A stretch of DNA of 64,000 nucleotides from Cynocephalus volans (GCF_027409185.1 NC_084472.1:46301427-46365426), one strand, 5' to 3'; counted from the stretch's first letter, positions 1 to 32,371 are shown. Made by a program: numbers and translations. The notes: generated by a model from the sequence alone, not told the origin.

Positions 1-622
1 TTGTGCTATTTCTCACAAAAATAAAAAAGCATTGTGTCATAGTTTAATTTTACATAAATTCTTCCTGAAACATTACATAAAAGAATAGCATACATTTTTG
101 TATAGTTGCAGTCACCTCTCCAAGTTTCAGTCTCCTTTGGTTTTCAGCAGAGAGATGTCTTGGTGTTACTCTAACACCCTCTGCTGCTCAATGAGAAAAA
201 TACTTTTTTTAAAAGTCTTCATATTTTAATGGCCAGTTGCTCAAAAAGGCCAACTTGGACTTCAGAATGAGAATACTGTTAGCATAAAGATCTGGCCACA
301 GTTACACTATAGATTGATTATGGCGGAGGTGGGAAGGGAAGATGGCCTGGAGAAGGTGAACTGCTGTAGAATCTTGCCATTGTAGAGGAGATTCCCGAGA
401 TCTTTCTAAATCTCAAAAATTACTGATTTCATGAGGATGTAACATTTTTCCTGTGAAGTGCCATAGTGTATAATCTACTTTGTAAGACTATTAAAGTTAA
501 TGGCACCACAAAAAATCTATTTTATTATGTACGTCAAACAAACTTTTTTTTGTCACAAGTAGACCTATGTGTAGAATAGGTAGAGAATTTTAATAGCTAT
601 CTGCACAATAAATAGAAAATTA
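1..622. other. ME2: ME2 intron, no recognisable element
   Basis: AT-rich sequence upstream of the first ME2 exon in the window. The preceding ME2 exon (ending in a Leu-Thr-Glu-like sequence in the family) was looked for between here and 3386 and not found, so it should lie to the left of the window. Confidence 0.5.
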
Positions 623-708
623 TATGAGGGTACTTCAAAAAGTTCATGGAAAGATTCATATTATCTTTCAATTCTATTTTTCTGTAAACTTTCTGAAGTA
701 TCCTCATA
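623..708. mobile_element. 86-bp palindromic mariner-like MITE, copy 1
   Basis: The element starts TATGAGGGTACTTC and ends GAAGTATCCTCATA. The two arms are inverted repeats of about 30 bases around an AT-rich centre, with TA at the edges. The right arm is more diverged (CTGTAAACTTTCTG) than in the copies at 7838, 23726 and 25340. No coding capacity; this would be mobilised in trans by a mariner transposase. Confidence 0.75.
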
Positions 709-900
709 TAGCTGTATGGAATTGTAGTTCCAAAAGGATCAGCTTGGGTCATCATTAGCGTGCTTAACTTGCTTCTATACTTATAATACTTACTGTACAT
801 TGTAGACCTTTAGATTGCTCAGAGTCAAATTCTTGAGTATTGAATCCACTAATGCCAAGGTTTTACTGTACTTTAAAGAATAATCATTCTTGTTATACGT

Positions 901-1906
901 ATTAGGGTGTTCCTGTTGCTTATGACAGAAATACCCAAAACTGGGTATTTTGAAATCAGGGTGGAGGCTCCCAAGCCTTCACAGCTCTGCATTCTGCAAG
1001 ACTGCAAACTTACAGTGCGTGGACACCACCAAGGCCCCCGGCTTGTATCTTTCGAAACCGCAGATCCAGCCACACTTAGGGCCAATTTAGCTACAGCTGG
1101 AGTAGCCAGGGTGCTGGCGCTGGAAGCAGCTTCCTGACATGGCCTTGGGAAGCGAGCCCATGGAGGGTGCCTGGAGCCCATTCCCCAAGACCATTCTGTC
1201 TCTCTAGGCCTCTGGGCCTGTGATGGAAGGGGCAGCCTTGAAGATCTCTTAATGCCTTCAAGGTCTTTTTTCGCTTCTCTTGATAATTCCTTTCTTTTGT
1301 AATAATTTCTTAGCAAAAGGTTGCTGGGCTACACCATTGGTTTCCTTTCTTGAAGACACCTTTTCACTCTTTACATGGCCAGGCTGAGTTTTTTTTCAGT
1401 TTTTCACTCTCTGCTTCCTTGTTACTTATAAATTCTGCCTTTACCTCATGTCTTTGCTGCTGTAACTCAGTGTAAGCTGTTCCAAGTAGCTGTGCAGTTT
1501 TCTGAATGCTTTGCTGCTTAGAAACTTCTTCTGGCAAATACCCTGAGTCAGCACCTTGAAGTTCCTCATTTCATAAAACTCTTGGGCATGAGCAGAATGC
1601 AGCCAAGTTCTTTGCAAGTTCATAGCAAGGGAGGATCTTTGCCCCAGTTTCCAATAAGCTCCTTCTCATTTCTATCTGAAACCTCCTTAGAATGGTCCTT
1701 ATGATTCATACATCTATAAGCATTCTAGGCCCCACCATTTAACCAGTCTCTAAGATGTTCTCTACTCTCCTCACCAGCATCTAGGCTTTTCCTAGCCTGT
1801 TCCTCCAAATTTTTCCAGCCTCTGGCCAATACCCAGTTCTAAAGCCACTTCCACGTTTTCCAGTATTTGCTATAAGCAACACCCTACTTCTCTGGTACCA
1901 ACTTTC
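901..1906 (-). mobile_element. MaLR (ERVL-MaLR) internal region with remnant of the 3' LTR
   Basis: About 901-955 resembles the end of a MaLR LTR in reverse (TGTTGCTTATGACAGAAATACCC). From about 960 to 1906 the sequence resembles the non-coding MaLR internal region in reverse, including GGCCTCTGGGCCTGTGATGG near 1207 and GCTTTGCTGCTTAGAAA near 1507. It runs into the LTR at 1907 through CTGGTACCAACTTTCTGTC, as expected at the LTR/primer-site boundary. Reading frames here are short and not considered coding. Family assignment is by recognition, not alignment. Confidence 0.7.
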
Positions 1907-2330
1907 TGTCTTAAACTCTTTCTGATGCTTGTAACATAAATACCTGGAACTGGGTAATTTATAAAGAAAATAAAATTTATTTCTTACGGTTTCAGAGGCT
2001 TGGAAGCCAAAAGTCCAGGGAACACATCTGATGAGAACCTTGTTGGTGGGTAGTGACTCTTCACAGCAAAGCAGGGTGTCACAAAGCAGATGGCAGAATC
2101 AGAGCGAGCTAATTCCTCACTTCTCCCTTTAAAGCCCTCAGAACCATGCCACTGACGACCATTAAATCATCAACATAGTCCATTTACTTGGGCATGGTCC
2201 TCACAATCTAATCACCTCATCAAGGCCCCACCTTTTAATTACCATGATAGGATGTCCCACCCTCTTAACACTGTACAGTGGGGATTAAGTTTCTAATACA
2301 TGGACTGTGGGGGACACAATTACATCCACA
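1907..2330 (-). mobile_element. MaLR LTR (reverse), 5' LTR of the copy at 901-1906
   Basis: In reverse complement it begins TGTGGATGTAATTGTG and carries the family marker strings for an AATAAA-containing R/U5 part and TTATAAATTACCCAG. It is clearly of the same subfamily as the LTRs at 40401-40826 and 44234-44664 (shared GTTAAGAGGGTGGGA-type block). No matching 5-bp duplication was found at the outer ends, because the 3' LTR is truncated. Confidence 0.75.
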
Positions 2331-22563
<20,233 letters not shown>

Positions 22564-23367
22564 AAGCACTCCCACTGATAAATACTCTCCATGCTTCAGG
22601 GACTCCTTTTTTAAGACAAAAAGAGATGATGTCCTCAGATTTATAGTGTTTGCTTTGTTTTATTCTCCTCCATCACTTTGTTTGACTTATTTTTTTCCCA
22701 TGAATCTACACATCTGTTGGGGATAGATGTGTTGACTGTGTTGCAAATGCCCACCAGTACTCTGCAATCAAATAACCATAATACTGTGATTGTAATTTGT
22801 AGCCCATACCACATCCAAGAGATGTTAACAATGTATTTGTGAATGTTTTCACTTAATTTGTACTCTTATTTGCACTTGCCGAAGTGCTATTTGCTATTTA
22901 CTACTATATTATAGGTAATAATTTTCTCTCACCCAATTCTTTTAGGGCTTACTAAAATAGAAATTTACTTTTGTATCTGTTTCATTTTACTGTCGTGCTC
23001 AGAAATTGCTTTATAGTAGACATGCCTAGGGAAATATGAAAATTTTACCCTATTTATTTTCTATAACTAAATCAAGGCTTAACTGCAACATGAGAATACT
23101 GGGAATTACTGCCTTTGCACAAATAAAACAGTCACTGTTTTCAACAGTGTATAAAAATCATAGAGTAACTTTTTTATTTAATAAAAGTTACATCTTAAAT
23201 TTAATTGCTTCAGTTATGCTATCTTATTGCCCAATTAGAAATTTAGGTTTGCTTATTATGAAAAACACATTTTCGTTTTCTTTACTTCCAGATGATTCTA
23301 GGAGGGGTTGTATAAGATACCTAACACCTATATTATGACTATTGTCATGTGACTTTCTTAAAATAAA
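22564..23367 (+). other. ME2: ME2 3' UTR, with candidate poly(A) signal at 23362-23367
   Basis: Non-repetitive sequence after the stop codon. AATAAA at 23362-23367 is a reasonable end; alternative A(A/T)TAAA strings lie further right (for example near 24770), so a longer UTR is possible. The end is inferred. Confidence 0.55.
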
Positions 23368-24850
23368 TGTCATGCCTCACATCTCAATGAGTTGTATCTA
23401 GCTGGAGAGGCTATGCCTTTATTCCAACAGTGACACTCTCTGTTACTTGAGATAATTCTGGAATGTTCTAATGATCCATCCCTTTGAATATCATTAGTAG
23501 TAACAACTTTTTTTCCACTGAAGGATTTCATTTTTTTAAACTATCAAAATTAATTTATAGCTAAGTGGAGGATGAATAAGGTAGGTGTTCAGACCCGGAA
23601 ATGCCATTTTTAATCCCAGTAAAATGGGTAATAGTTGGCTGAGACCAGTTTTTTTGTGTGGCTTGGATATTGGAAAGTTCTAAAGAAAATTCAAATGCAT
23701 TTTGAGAAATAGTAGTGTTGGCATATAGGAGGGAACTTCAAAAAGTTCATGGAAAGATTCATATTATCTTTCAATTCAATTTTTCCATGAACTTTTTGAA
23801 GTACCCTCGTATCTGCCTACCATGTTTGCTTTGAGGGAACAAAATTTTTAAATGTTCGTTCTAGAGTAGTAACAGCAAATTTTTTGTAGATACATATTAG
23901 CATGCATCTTATTTAGTATTTCTCTGTAGGAAAAGAAGGGCTTCATTTTTTGTTCCTCTTTCCTTCTGCCTATAAAGATTGACTCAATTTTGAATATATT
24001 TTAAAAATGCTTGAAATGGCATTGCCATTCAGATTATGGGAAAATGTAGTTGGTTAATTCGTTTAACAGATGAGTAAAGTCAGAAGTCTGTTTCATAAAA
24101 TAAGAAACTAGGTCACAGTTTGTTTCTTTTAATTAAAGATGAAAGGTTTATGTTTTTCATGTTACCTTTGTCAAAACAAAATTGCTTCTAAAAATATTCT
24201 GTGTGAAATTTTGATTGTAGGTTAACATTACAAGTATAGGAATTCCAAGCCCTTTTGTTTTGTTGCTTTAAAATTAATTTTACTAAGATGTTTGCTTATT
24301 AAATATGTCTGGTACAGTCTTCATGAAAATTATTCAGTCTTTTAAGGAAAAAATATAGGCTAAATGGCATGTAGCCTGCTTAAATAAGAGAAAAACTTTG
24401 TATTTCTTTATTTTTTTTAAAGCTAGCTATTTTCATTATGTTATTTACCAGCCAGTATTTTAACATGTATCAATAATTGGATGTAAATTGATTTTTTAAA
24501 ATATTTAAGCTAAGAATGCAGGCCAGAACTATTAGCATTGAGGTGATAGGAGGGGGGAGCCAGAATGGCCTCAAGTTGGAAAAGGAACTAAAACATTTGG
24601 ACCTTCCATGGGAACCTTTACCTAGCAGAAGGTAATTATTTTGAAAAATAGCAATGGAGAGTCATTCTTTTGAATAGAGGAGAAATTCTGTGGTTTAGTT
24701 TTGTCAGTAATGATTTAGCAGGAAAAAGTGAGAACACGTGTTTTCTGCTCTGCCACCACCTGTAGTGTAAAATAAATGGTATAACTAGCAAGGGTAAGGT
24801 TTATTAACAATAATGAGAAAAGTTTTAGTTCAAGAGTTTGGTTAAAATAT
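23368..24850. other. ME2-ELAC1 intergenic or extended 3' UTR
   Basis: AT-rich, mostly unassigned; contains the MITE at 23726. Could be distal ME2 3' UTR. No gene is seen. Confidence 0.4.
23726..23811. mobile_element. 86-bp palindromic mariner-like MITE, copy 3
   Basis: Begins TAGGAGGGAACTTCAAAAAG and ends CTTTTTGAAGTACCCTCGTA. Arms are almost perfectly complementary around ATATTATCTTTCAATTC. Best preserved copy with 25340. Confidence 0.87.
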
Positions 24851-24865
24851 TTTTAAAGGATGGAT

Positions 24866-25180
24866 TCTTAACCAGGAGGTCGCCTCAGAGTCACTGTGGA
24901 GCTTCTTTAGAATGCAGATGTCTCTGTTCCCCCTCCCTGGAGGTCCAGGGGGCCTGGACCACCAGGGACAGAGCTCTGGCAGGTGTCTTTTTGGCAGATC
25001 CCCAGATGATTATGACAAACATGCTTCCCCTACCCTCACAATCACTGCCTTAAAGGGGATGTCAGAATCGTCTGGCGCTGATGTAGGGCTCTGGGGTGGG
25101 GTCTGAGATCCTTTCTGACAGGCTGCCAGGTGACGCCCACATTGCTGGTCCATCGAACATGCTTCGAGGCATTGCGCCAG
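24866..25180. mobile_element. Two MER5A-like fragments
   Basis: GATTCTTAACCAGGAGG...AGAGTCACTGTGGAGCTTC and, from about 25040, GGATGTCAGAATCGTCTGG with GCCAGGTGACGCC resemble two hAT/MER5A remnants side by side. Tentative. Confidence 0.45.
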
Positions 25181-25339
25181 AGCACTGCAGGTGTGTGCAG
25201 TTTAAGTTTAATGCTTAGACACTGAATACTTCAGTTTATATGCAAAAGATCAACTGAAATTGTGTTATTAAACAGAATAGATTTAATCTGGTTTTGTTAT
25301 GTTTGGTTTTTACAGGATGTTTATAAGAACAAAAACTAA

Positions 25340-25425
25340 TACGAGGGGTCTTCAAAAAGTTTATGGAAAGATTCGTATTATCTTTTAATTTTATTTCTCC
25401 ACAAGCTTTTTGAAGTACCCTCATA
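25340..25425. mobile_element. 86-bp palindromic mariner-like MITE, copy 4
   Basis: Begins TACGAGGGGTCTTCAAAAAG and ends CTTTTTGAAGTACCCTCATA; same centre as copy 3 with a few substitutions. Confidence 0.87.
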
Positions 25426-26573
25426 TAGGACTTTTAAACAGATTTTTCTGAAAGTACATAAAAACTAGAATACTGTTTAATTCTAAATATAGATTTGTAG
25501 TGTACTTATTAAGTAAAGTTTAACAACCAATTTTCATTTTGTAAAAGCTAAATAATTTGATAGCTAAATGAACATTTGTTTCTTTTTTTATAATTAGTTC
25601 TTCTGTGACATGACCTGTCTTATCTTTTGACTCTTATTTCTCTATCAACCTCTGGAGAAGTGGGATTTTACATATTTGTAAGAGTTGCTAATGAATTAAG
25701 ATCAAAACATGGTCATTGTTAAGGAGTGTGGAGCATTTTTTACTGCTCTCAGGTAACAGAAAGCCCAAAGGGGACTGTGGGAGAGAAAGCCTTGCCTTGG
25801 AAAAAATACTTCATCTAAATGCTCTGTAGCTTTATTCTCAAGCCCATTTACTGTCCCTAAAGGGTAACTTTTTCATACTCTTGAATAGTTCCAGAGTTCT
25901 GTTGAATTCACCAAAATGCAATCAGCTCTGTTGAGCATGTGTAATACTTGGGAACATTAACATAAATGTCAAAGCTCTTTACTGGGGTTCCATTTAAAGG
26001 GAAGTCCCAAAGAATGAAATAGCACCACTATCATATTTTCATCCAAGACAAGACCACACGTATGTTCAGGTGCAGGTACATTGCTGACTATAGGAAATGG
26101 AACAGATTCAATATCTACTTTGACTCTCAACTGATTTGTGACTTGCTCTTGGTGTATCTAAATATTGAAATGAAACCCTTTGCAGATAAGCTAAATTTAT
26201 GTACTTAGTATTTAAAATATTCAAGATAATTTGATTTCAGAAGACCCTCATCAGAAATCAGGAAAAGATTTTTCAATGTAAGCTCAAACATAATAAATTT
26301 AGGTGGGCCTAATTAGGACATGACTCTTACTTTACTTCATAATTCCCTTAATCAGCCAGGAATTACTTAGGTAAACTAGTGATTATTTTCCTTTCTTGGA
26401 TGAGGGAAATTATGCCTGTCAAAAAGAAGAGTAAATATGGAAATGTGTTCATAGTTCAGTTTTGAAAAGTGGACACATTGAGTCAATGTCTTGAATGCTT
26501 CATATCTTTCAGTAAACAGCGACTAGCCAACAAACTAATTCTTTTCATATGGGTATTTAATCTTGTTTTTTAC
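25426..26573. other. Intergenic, nothing recognised
   Basis: AT-rich sequence with no repeat or gene I can name. Confidence 0.4.
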
Positions 26574-26587
26574 AAGTAAAAACTTAC

Positions 26588-26683
26588 GGGGACTGGCTGT
26601 ATGGCTCAGTTTGTTAGAGCATGGTGCTGAGAACACCAAGATCCAGGGTTCGATCCCTGTACTGGCCATCTGTCAAAAAAAAA
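26588..26683 (+). mobile_element. Monomeric tRNA-derived SINE
   Basis: GGGGACTGGCTGTATGGCTC...GGGTTCGATCCCTGTACTGG with a CATCTGTC end and an A tail. Flanks AAGTAAAAACTTAC (26574-26587) and AAGTAAAAACCTA (26684-26696) form the target duplication. Confidence 0.9.
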
Positions 26684-26944
26684 AAGTAAAAACCTATTTG
26701 CTGCTTTGCTATTTGGGTAATTATTCCTACATTCAGCACACTTTTTTGTTGTTGTTGTTCATTTTAAGACTAAGGGAAATTTGGAGTATGTATTCTCAGT
26801 TTTCAGGATGCTTTTATGTTCTAGAAAATTTATTTTCTCTCCTGATTTTAAGGGTATACTCTAGCAAATCATTGATTCCTACATAGGCATTGAATTATCA
26901 TCAACATATTGAGTATATACAGTTGGTGAGTAAGGACAAACTAA

Positions 26945-27180
26945 ATTTTATGCACAGAGTGCCTACTCTGCCAAGCATTATTCTAAGCATCTTACGTATT
27001 TAATCCTCACTGTCACCCTCAGTTTCTGTGCCTGTTTGCCAGACAAGGACAGAGGCACAGAGAGAGAGGTTAAATGACTTCCAGAGGTCTCAGGGTGAGT
27101 GGCAGGGGCTGGGCTCTTAGCTCAGACCCATCTCAGAAGGAAGAAAAGCCTTTGTGAAGGTGATTGAATCTGGATCTTAA
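26945..27180. repeat. MIR SINE
   Basis: GTGCCTACTCTGCCAAGCAT through GAGAGGTTAAATGACTT, the conserved MIR body. Ancient mammalian SINE. Confidence 0.75.
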
Positions 27181-27651
27181 ATACCTTCAAGAGTTGTTAT
27201 TTCAGATGAAAATACTTCACCTATTCTTATAATATTAGTCTTAAGTTCTTTTAATACATTTTACCAGTTCATTTGATTTTTACTTTGTTCCCATTTACAA
27301 TTCAAATACAATATAAATCTTTTTTATTTGTTAGTCTTCAGCATATTAAGTATTGGATGTAAACAATACAAATTTGGTTTTGGATTTAAGTTATACAAAA
27401 GATTCTCAGTAGCCAGTTCACTAACATCTTTTGATTTAGTAATCTTCACAGAACCACCAACTGCTATCACTTCTGTGCAAATCAGTTTCATTAACACTTA
27501 CATATCATAATATTCACTTTGTGAAGCCACCCATGTCAATGTGCACTTAAATTGTACGGTATATTTTAAATGATTTTTTTGTATTATATGCATGTATGTC
27601 TTCCATTGAAAGGTGAGAACAATTAGAAAGTAGTAATATAAAACGTATGTG

Positions 27652-27699
27652 TGGAATAAGGAATTTCTTTTTTTGTTGTTTTTGTTGGAATAAGGAATT
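27652..27699 (-). mobile_element. Tail-only retroposition: T-rich insert between 14-bp duplications
   Basis: TGGAATAAGGAATT at 27652-27665 and again, exactly, at 27686-27699, enclosing 20 bases that are almost all T (TCTTTTTTTGTTGTTTTTGT). This is the structure of a retrotransposed poly(A) tail (minus strand) with no body. Interpretation is inferred. Confidence 0.65.
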
Positions 27700-28214
27700 C
27701 CTGAAGAGACCTATTTTAGCTAAGTATTTGACAAAGTTTCCACCTAATGTTTTATTATACTTTGCCTAATGGTCTTTAAAATTAACTGAAGTTAAAACTG
27801 TATTTTTGCAATTGAAATTTTTTGTGTTCCCTTTGATAACATCCCTAGCATTAATTCTTGACTTCAAGGAAGCCTCTCGTTGCAAAGCATTGCTTAGACT
27901 TTCTCACCTTTGTGTTTAAGATAAAATGATGGAATGAATATGTCTTGTAGTAATTGCCTACAGGAATACTAGTTTAAGCAGAATGCCTTGTGTAGAGTAT
28001 ATTATACCAGTTTGACTTACAGATGGTCCCAAAAGTCAGATGGTTCCAAGTCTAAAAACTTCATAATTATGTGAATTATTTTTTCTCTTGTGATATATTG
28101 ATTGTAATGGAATGTGTGTTCTTATATTTTCTCAGTAAAAATTTCCTCTGCATAAAAAGTGCCTTATTTGTTTGTTTGTAAAGGCTTGCGGACACTTTTA
28201 AAACTTGATATTAT

Positions 28215-28354
28215 GGGCCGAGCCCGTGGCGCACTCGGGAGAGTGCGGCGCTGGGAGCGCGGCGACGCTCCCGCCGCGGGTTCGGATCCTATATAGGACT
28301 GACCGGTGCACTCACTGGCTGAGTGCCGGTCACGAAAAAGACAAAAAAAAAAAA
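28215..28354 (+). mobile_element. tRNA-derived SINE with GC-rich unit
   Basis: GGGCCGAGCCCGTGGCGCAC...GCTCCCGCCGCGGGTTCGG, then a shortened second unit (GACCGGTGCACTCACTGGC...GCCGGTCACG) and A tail. Target duplication AAAACTTGATATTAT (28200-28214) / AAAACTTGGTATTAT (28355-28369). CpGs are still largely undecayed, so it looks young. Confidence 0.93.
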
Positions 28355-28393
28355 AAAACTTGGTATTATGGTAAACCTTAAAACACACACACA

Positions 28394-28448
28394 CACGAGG
28401 GTACTTCGGAATGTGAATCTTTCAATGAGCATTTTGAAGACCCTCATA
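28394..28448. mobile_element. Internally deleted mariner-like MITE, copy 5
   Basis: ACGAGGGTACTTC at the left and GAAGACCCTCATA at the right are the MITE termini, but only about 54 bp separate the ends. Follows an (AC)n run. Confidence 0.7.
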
Positions 28449-28704
28449 TACTCCAGAATACTTGGTCCCTTGGGAATGTATTGATAGACTTAAAATCACG
28501 TGAAATACCAGTTGTGCTCCTCTTTTCATTTCCTAGTTCAGCTTCCCACTCTATTTTTCTCTTTATTTAATTTTAATTAATTTTAATTAACAATAAAGGA
28601 AATATTTCTCATCTCCGCCGCCCACCCCTAACCCAGCACATACAAGCTAAGACCCTCACATTAAAATACTAGATCAGGAAAGTTGATTTTGTGACCAATT
28701 GGAG

Positions 28705-28905
28705 AAATGATGTACTAGTGCTTACTTGAAGCCAACCACTGTTCTAAGTACGTAATATATATTTACTTATTTAAACTTCACAACACCCTTATAAGGTATA
28801 GGTACTAGTATTCTCCCTGTTTTACAGATGTAGATTCTAAGGCTCAGGGGCATTAAGGTCGTATAGCTACTAAAGTGGCACTGCCAAGTTCAAACTTCTC
28901 ACATT
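28705..28905. repeat. MIR SINE
   Basis: ACTGTTCTAAGTACGTAATA...TTTTACAGATG and CTCAGGGGCATTAAGG are MIR core strings. Confidence 0.75.
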
Positions 28906-28989
28906 ATGATTTGACAGAACCCCAATCCTGCCTAAACCAGACCTTCCGCCTACTCTGAGCTACAGCCCATGCAGCAGAATGGCTACAGA

Positions 28990-30275
28990 AAATCAGTTGT
29001 CTATCTCACTTGGTCGTTCTAATCACTAAGGTCAAGAAACCCTTTCTACTGTTTGGCATTTCCCCAGCCAGTGACTCTCTGATATCTTCCCTGCTGACAA
29101 ATCTCCGACATCCTCCTCCATCCTTACACTCAGCAAATAGCCTTGCTTCCTGCTTCACAGAGAAATGGAACAATCAGAAGAGAATGTCCTCAAGCTCCCT
29201 CTCCCCCCCAGCACCCCAGGTACCTTGAGAAAGTGGAAAGCAGCAGCCCCTGACATCCCAGAACTGGCCTTGATGTTGCTAAGAGCTGACCTGGAACGCA
29301 GCTCGGCCTCGGTGTTCTCCTGCTAAGTGTAAACCATTTCCCAGAACAACATCAGATAAGGGAGGCCATTATGACCATGATGGATCTAGATAAAAACAGG
29401 ACCACTCTGTAACCATGTCTGTACACAGACAAAAACATGGCCACTGTCCAAACCACAGAATTGACCAGCCTCCCCCACCCCACCCCTGCCCTCTCATGGC
29501 TACTATGATAGACTACTGACTACCTATTGCAGTTTTAACCTCACTCTAGTCTGCACTCCCTATGGATAAGATTTATTGAGATAACCAATCTTAGAATTGT
29601 CTCTGCTTCCTGATAACACCCAATCCAGAGGGAACCACTACTTCTGTGGAGCCTCTGCAAAACCACCCAACCACAGCCCACATCCTGTAACAGGTTTTCT
29701 AACACCCTCTTACAGAGATGTCCCAAATTTCCCCATGGTGTGTGTTCTCCTTTACTGCAATGAGTAATAAACCCAACTTGGTCAATTCCAGGTGTGCTCC
29801 TGATGGTCTTTGGCTGGAGGGTGTTGACAACCTGCATCTGCACCCACATGCCTAGGAACCAGCCCCCCTACTTCCTCTCACAACTCAAGGGCTTAGCTCC
29901 ATCAATTCTCTCTTTTCTATGCCATCAATATTCCCTCCTCACGATCACTGGCATCAGCATGTAAATATGCTATTATTTCTCTCATTCTTAAGTCAGGGTG
30001 TGGGGACTCTTCAGTCATCTCCCCCTCCAGCTATTGCCCAAGTCAGTATTCTTCAAGCCAAAACTCCTCCAAAGATGCTTTATTCTCCCTCTACACTTCC
30101 TGACCCCAATTCCTCTCCTTCCACTCTTAAACCCACTCTAATCAGCCCTTCATACCCATCCTCCACTGAGACCTAAAAGTTGCCAAATTCAAAGGTCAAA
30201 TTTTGATTTTACTAGACCCACAGCATCATTTGACACAGTTCATCACTCTCTCCTCTTTTTGTAATTACTAGGTTT
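28990..30275 (+). mobile_element. L2 LINE remnants, split by an ERV1 LTR
   Basis: 28990-29225 and 29834-30275 read like L2 3' ORF sequence (GACCCACAGCATCATTTGAC followed by CACAGTTCATCACTCTCTCC). The segment between is the LTR at 29226-29829. No open frame. Confidence 0.55.
29226..29829 (+). mobile_element. Solo LTR, class I (ERV1-like)
   Basis: 604 bp beginning TGAGAAAG and ending GTTGACA, with the 4-bp flanking duplication ACCT at 29222-29225 and 29830-29833. A 4-bp duplication and TG...CA ends fit a gammaretrovirus-like LTR. AATAAA lies at about 29766 in the 3' part. No internal retroviral sequence adjoins it, so the provirus was lost by LTR recombination or it inserted as such. Subfamily not identified. 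Confidence 0.75.
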
Positions 30276-30284
30276 TTGTTGTTG

Positions 30285-31010
30285 TTGTTTACTTGGTACG
30301 TGTAATTTCAAACTTACAGAAAAGTTCCAAGAATAATACAAGGAACTCCCAAATGCCTTTACCCAGATTCACTGACTGCTTACATCTTGCTCTCTTTGTT
30401 TCATAATTCATTCTCTCTCTCCCTCTTTCTTACTCTATATTCATAAACATTTTTCTGAATAATTTGAGAGTAAGTTGCAGACATGATGCCCCTCTACCCC
30501 TAAGTACTTCTGTGTGCATATCCTAAGATCAAGGATATTGTCTTATGTAACCACAGTACCATTCATTATTATAGTCAGAAAACAACATTAATGCAATACT
30601 GTAATCTACTCTAAAATCACTACTCTCCACTCTAGTTATTTCTTCCCTCGTAAACAAATAATTTGTGGGGAGATGTTTTGAGACCATGTGAATAACACTC
30701 TTCCCTATCAAACTTTCACCAACTAAGTCTTAGCATCTATTAATGATTTTCTAACTATCATTTCTTCTACATTTATCAGTTGGCATTCTATCATAAGGAA
30801 GAGCTTTTCCTTCTCTCCATTACTCTATTCATTTATTTATATCGGCAGGGACTCGTAGATTCTTATTTTATTCAATGAATTATTATTCACTGCTATCATT
30901 TATTGTGATGTTTAGATGCTCTGAGATTTGGCCAGTGGGAGTCCCTTAGACCTAGCTTCTGGCTCCTTTAATTAAATAACAGGTCCCACAATTATTTAGT
31001 GTTTTCTTAT
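30285..31010 (-). mobile_element. Old LINE-derived sequence
   Basis: TTACAGAAAAGTTCCAAGAA...CCAGATTCACTGACTG and TTTGAGAGTAAGTTGCAGAC occur in a common old mammalian interspersed repeat also seen at 46690 and 50930. Family and strand are tentative. Confidence 0.45.
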
Positions 31011-31179
31011 TTTCTGATATAGCAAGATGATCCAAGCTCATCTTTCCCCAATTCTGGGATCAGTCATTTTCCTGAGGATCCCTCCTCCTTTTAAAATCCT
31101 TCCATCCCTGAGCCTCCAGGTCAACCCTATGCCATCTTCCTCTCTCACTGGCTGCTTTTCCTGATGCCTTCTTCCTGAA

Positions 31180-32040
31180 CCCTCCTCCTCTAACACTGGA
31201 ATGCCCTGGGGATCAGTTCTGGGATCCTGTTTCTATTTACACTCACACTCTTGTGATCTCCTGATTTTTAAACTATTTAATATGCTGATGATTCCTAAAT
31301 GAATAGATCCAGTCTGGACCTTACCCTGAATTCCAGGCTTACATAACCTATTACCTGCCTCAGCATCTCCATTTGGATATTTAATAGACATCTGAAAGTT
31401 AACACATCTAAAAGTGAGCTCCTGTTATTGCTGCCCCAGGCTTGCTCTTTCCACTCTCCCCATTTTACATCAGTTCTCAGGTCAGAAGCCTTGGAGCTGC
31501 CCTTGACTCCATATCTTTCTCTCACACTTCACATCAAACCCATCAGCGATCCTTGGTGGCTCTATCTTCAAATATATTCAGAATCTGAAGGCCCTGCCTG
31601 ACCTCCCACCACCACCACCACCTCCGACTTCTCTGACCTCATCTCCTGTTCTCCTGGGTCTCTCGCTCCATCTCAGCTACACTTGCCTTGAGCACACCAG
31701 GCAAAAACACAGTCAGCGTCTTTGCACTTGCTGCATCCTCTGCCAGGAACACTCTATCTCTGCAGCTTGCTTCTTCACTTCCTTCAGGTGTTTGCCCAAC
31801 TGCCACTTTTCAGAGAGGTTTTCTCTGACTCACACATTTAAAAATTGCAGCCCCAACTTATCAGCACACTCTGTCACTCTTCCCTACTTATTTTTCTCCA
31901 CAGCACTTATCATGGTCTGATGTAGTATGTATTTTACTTTTTTCGCTTATTTGTCTCTCCCCAGTAGAATATAAACTCCATGAAGATAAGGCTTTTTGCC
32001 TGTTTTCTTCATTTTTATATCCCTAGCACCTAGAACAGTG
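31180..32040 (+). mobile_element. L2 LINE 3' end
   Basis: Classic L2 strings: TGACCTCATCTCCTGTTCTC, CCAGTAGAATATAAACTCCA and ATCCCTAGCACCTAGAACAG. Includes (CCA)n at about 31607-31622. No coding frame left. Confidence 0.8.
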
Positions 32041-32263
32041 CCAGCTCACTCTTTGTTAAAAGAATGCATTCTTTGGGGATTCGTGAATCCTCAGGGAGTC
32101 CACGGAGCCCCTGAAATAATATATGATACTGTGCTTGTGCCTCTTGTAGGGAGAGGGTCCATCATCTTTATCAAATTTTCTAAAGGCCCTTTATTTGCCC
32201 AAGATAGGTTAAGAACACCATTATTAAACTAGTCCATCATGCTGCTTTATTGGAAGGGTTGGA

Positions 32264-32371
32264 CTGGTGAAATACAGATCCCCAAATCATGAGCTGAATA
32301 AACCTCTTATCTTTATAAATGACCCCGGTTTCAGGTTTTCTGTTATAGCAACACAAAAATGGACTAAGACA
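32264..32371 (+). mobile_element. 3' fragment of a MaLR LTR
   Basis: GAGCTGAATAAACCTCTTAT through AACACAAAAATGGACTAAGACA is the R-U5 end of a MaLR LTR. Its 5' part is missing, and its 3' end abuts the truncated L1 exactly at 32371/32372. Confidence 0.75.

Noticed and set aside
873..1316. 147-codon open frame on the minus strand
   Set aside because: It coincides with a MaLR internal region, which is non-coding; no conserved protein is recognised.
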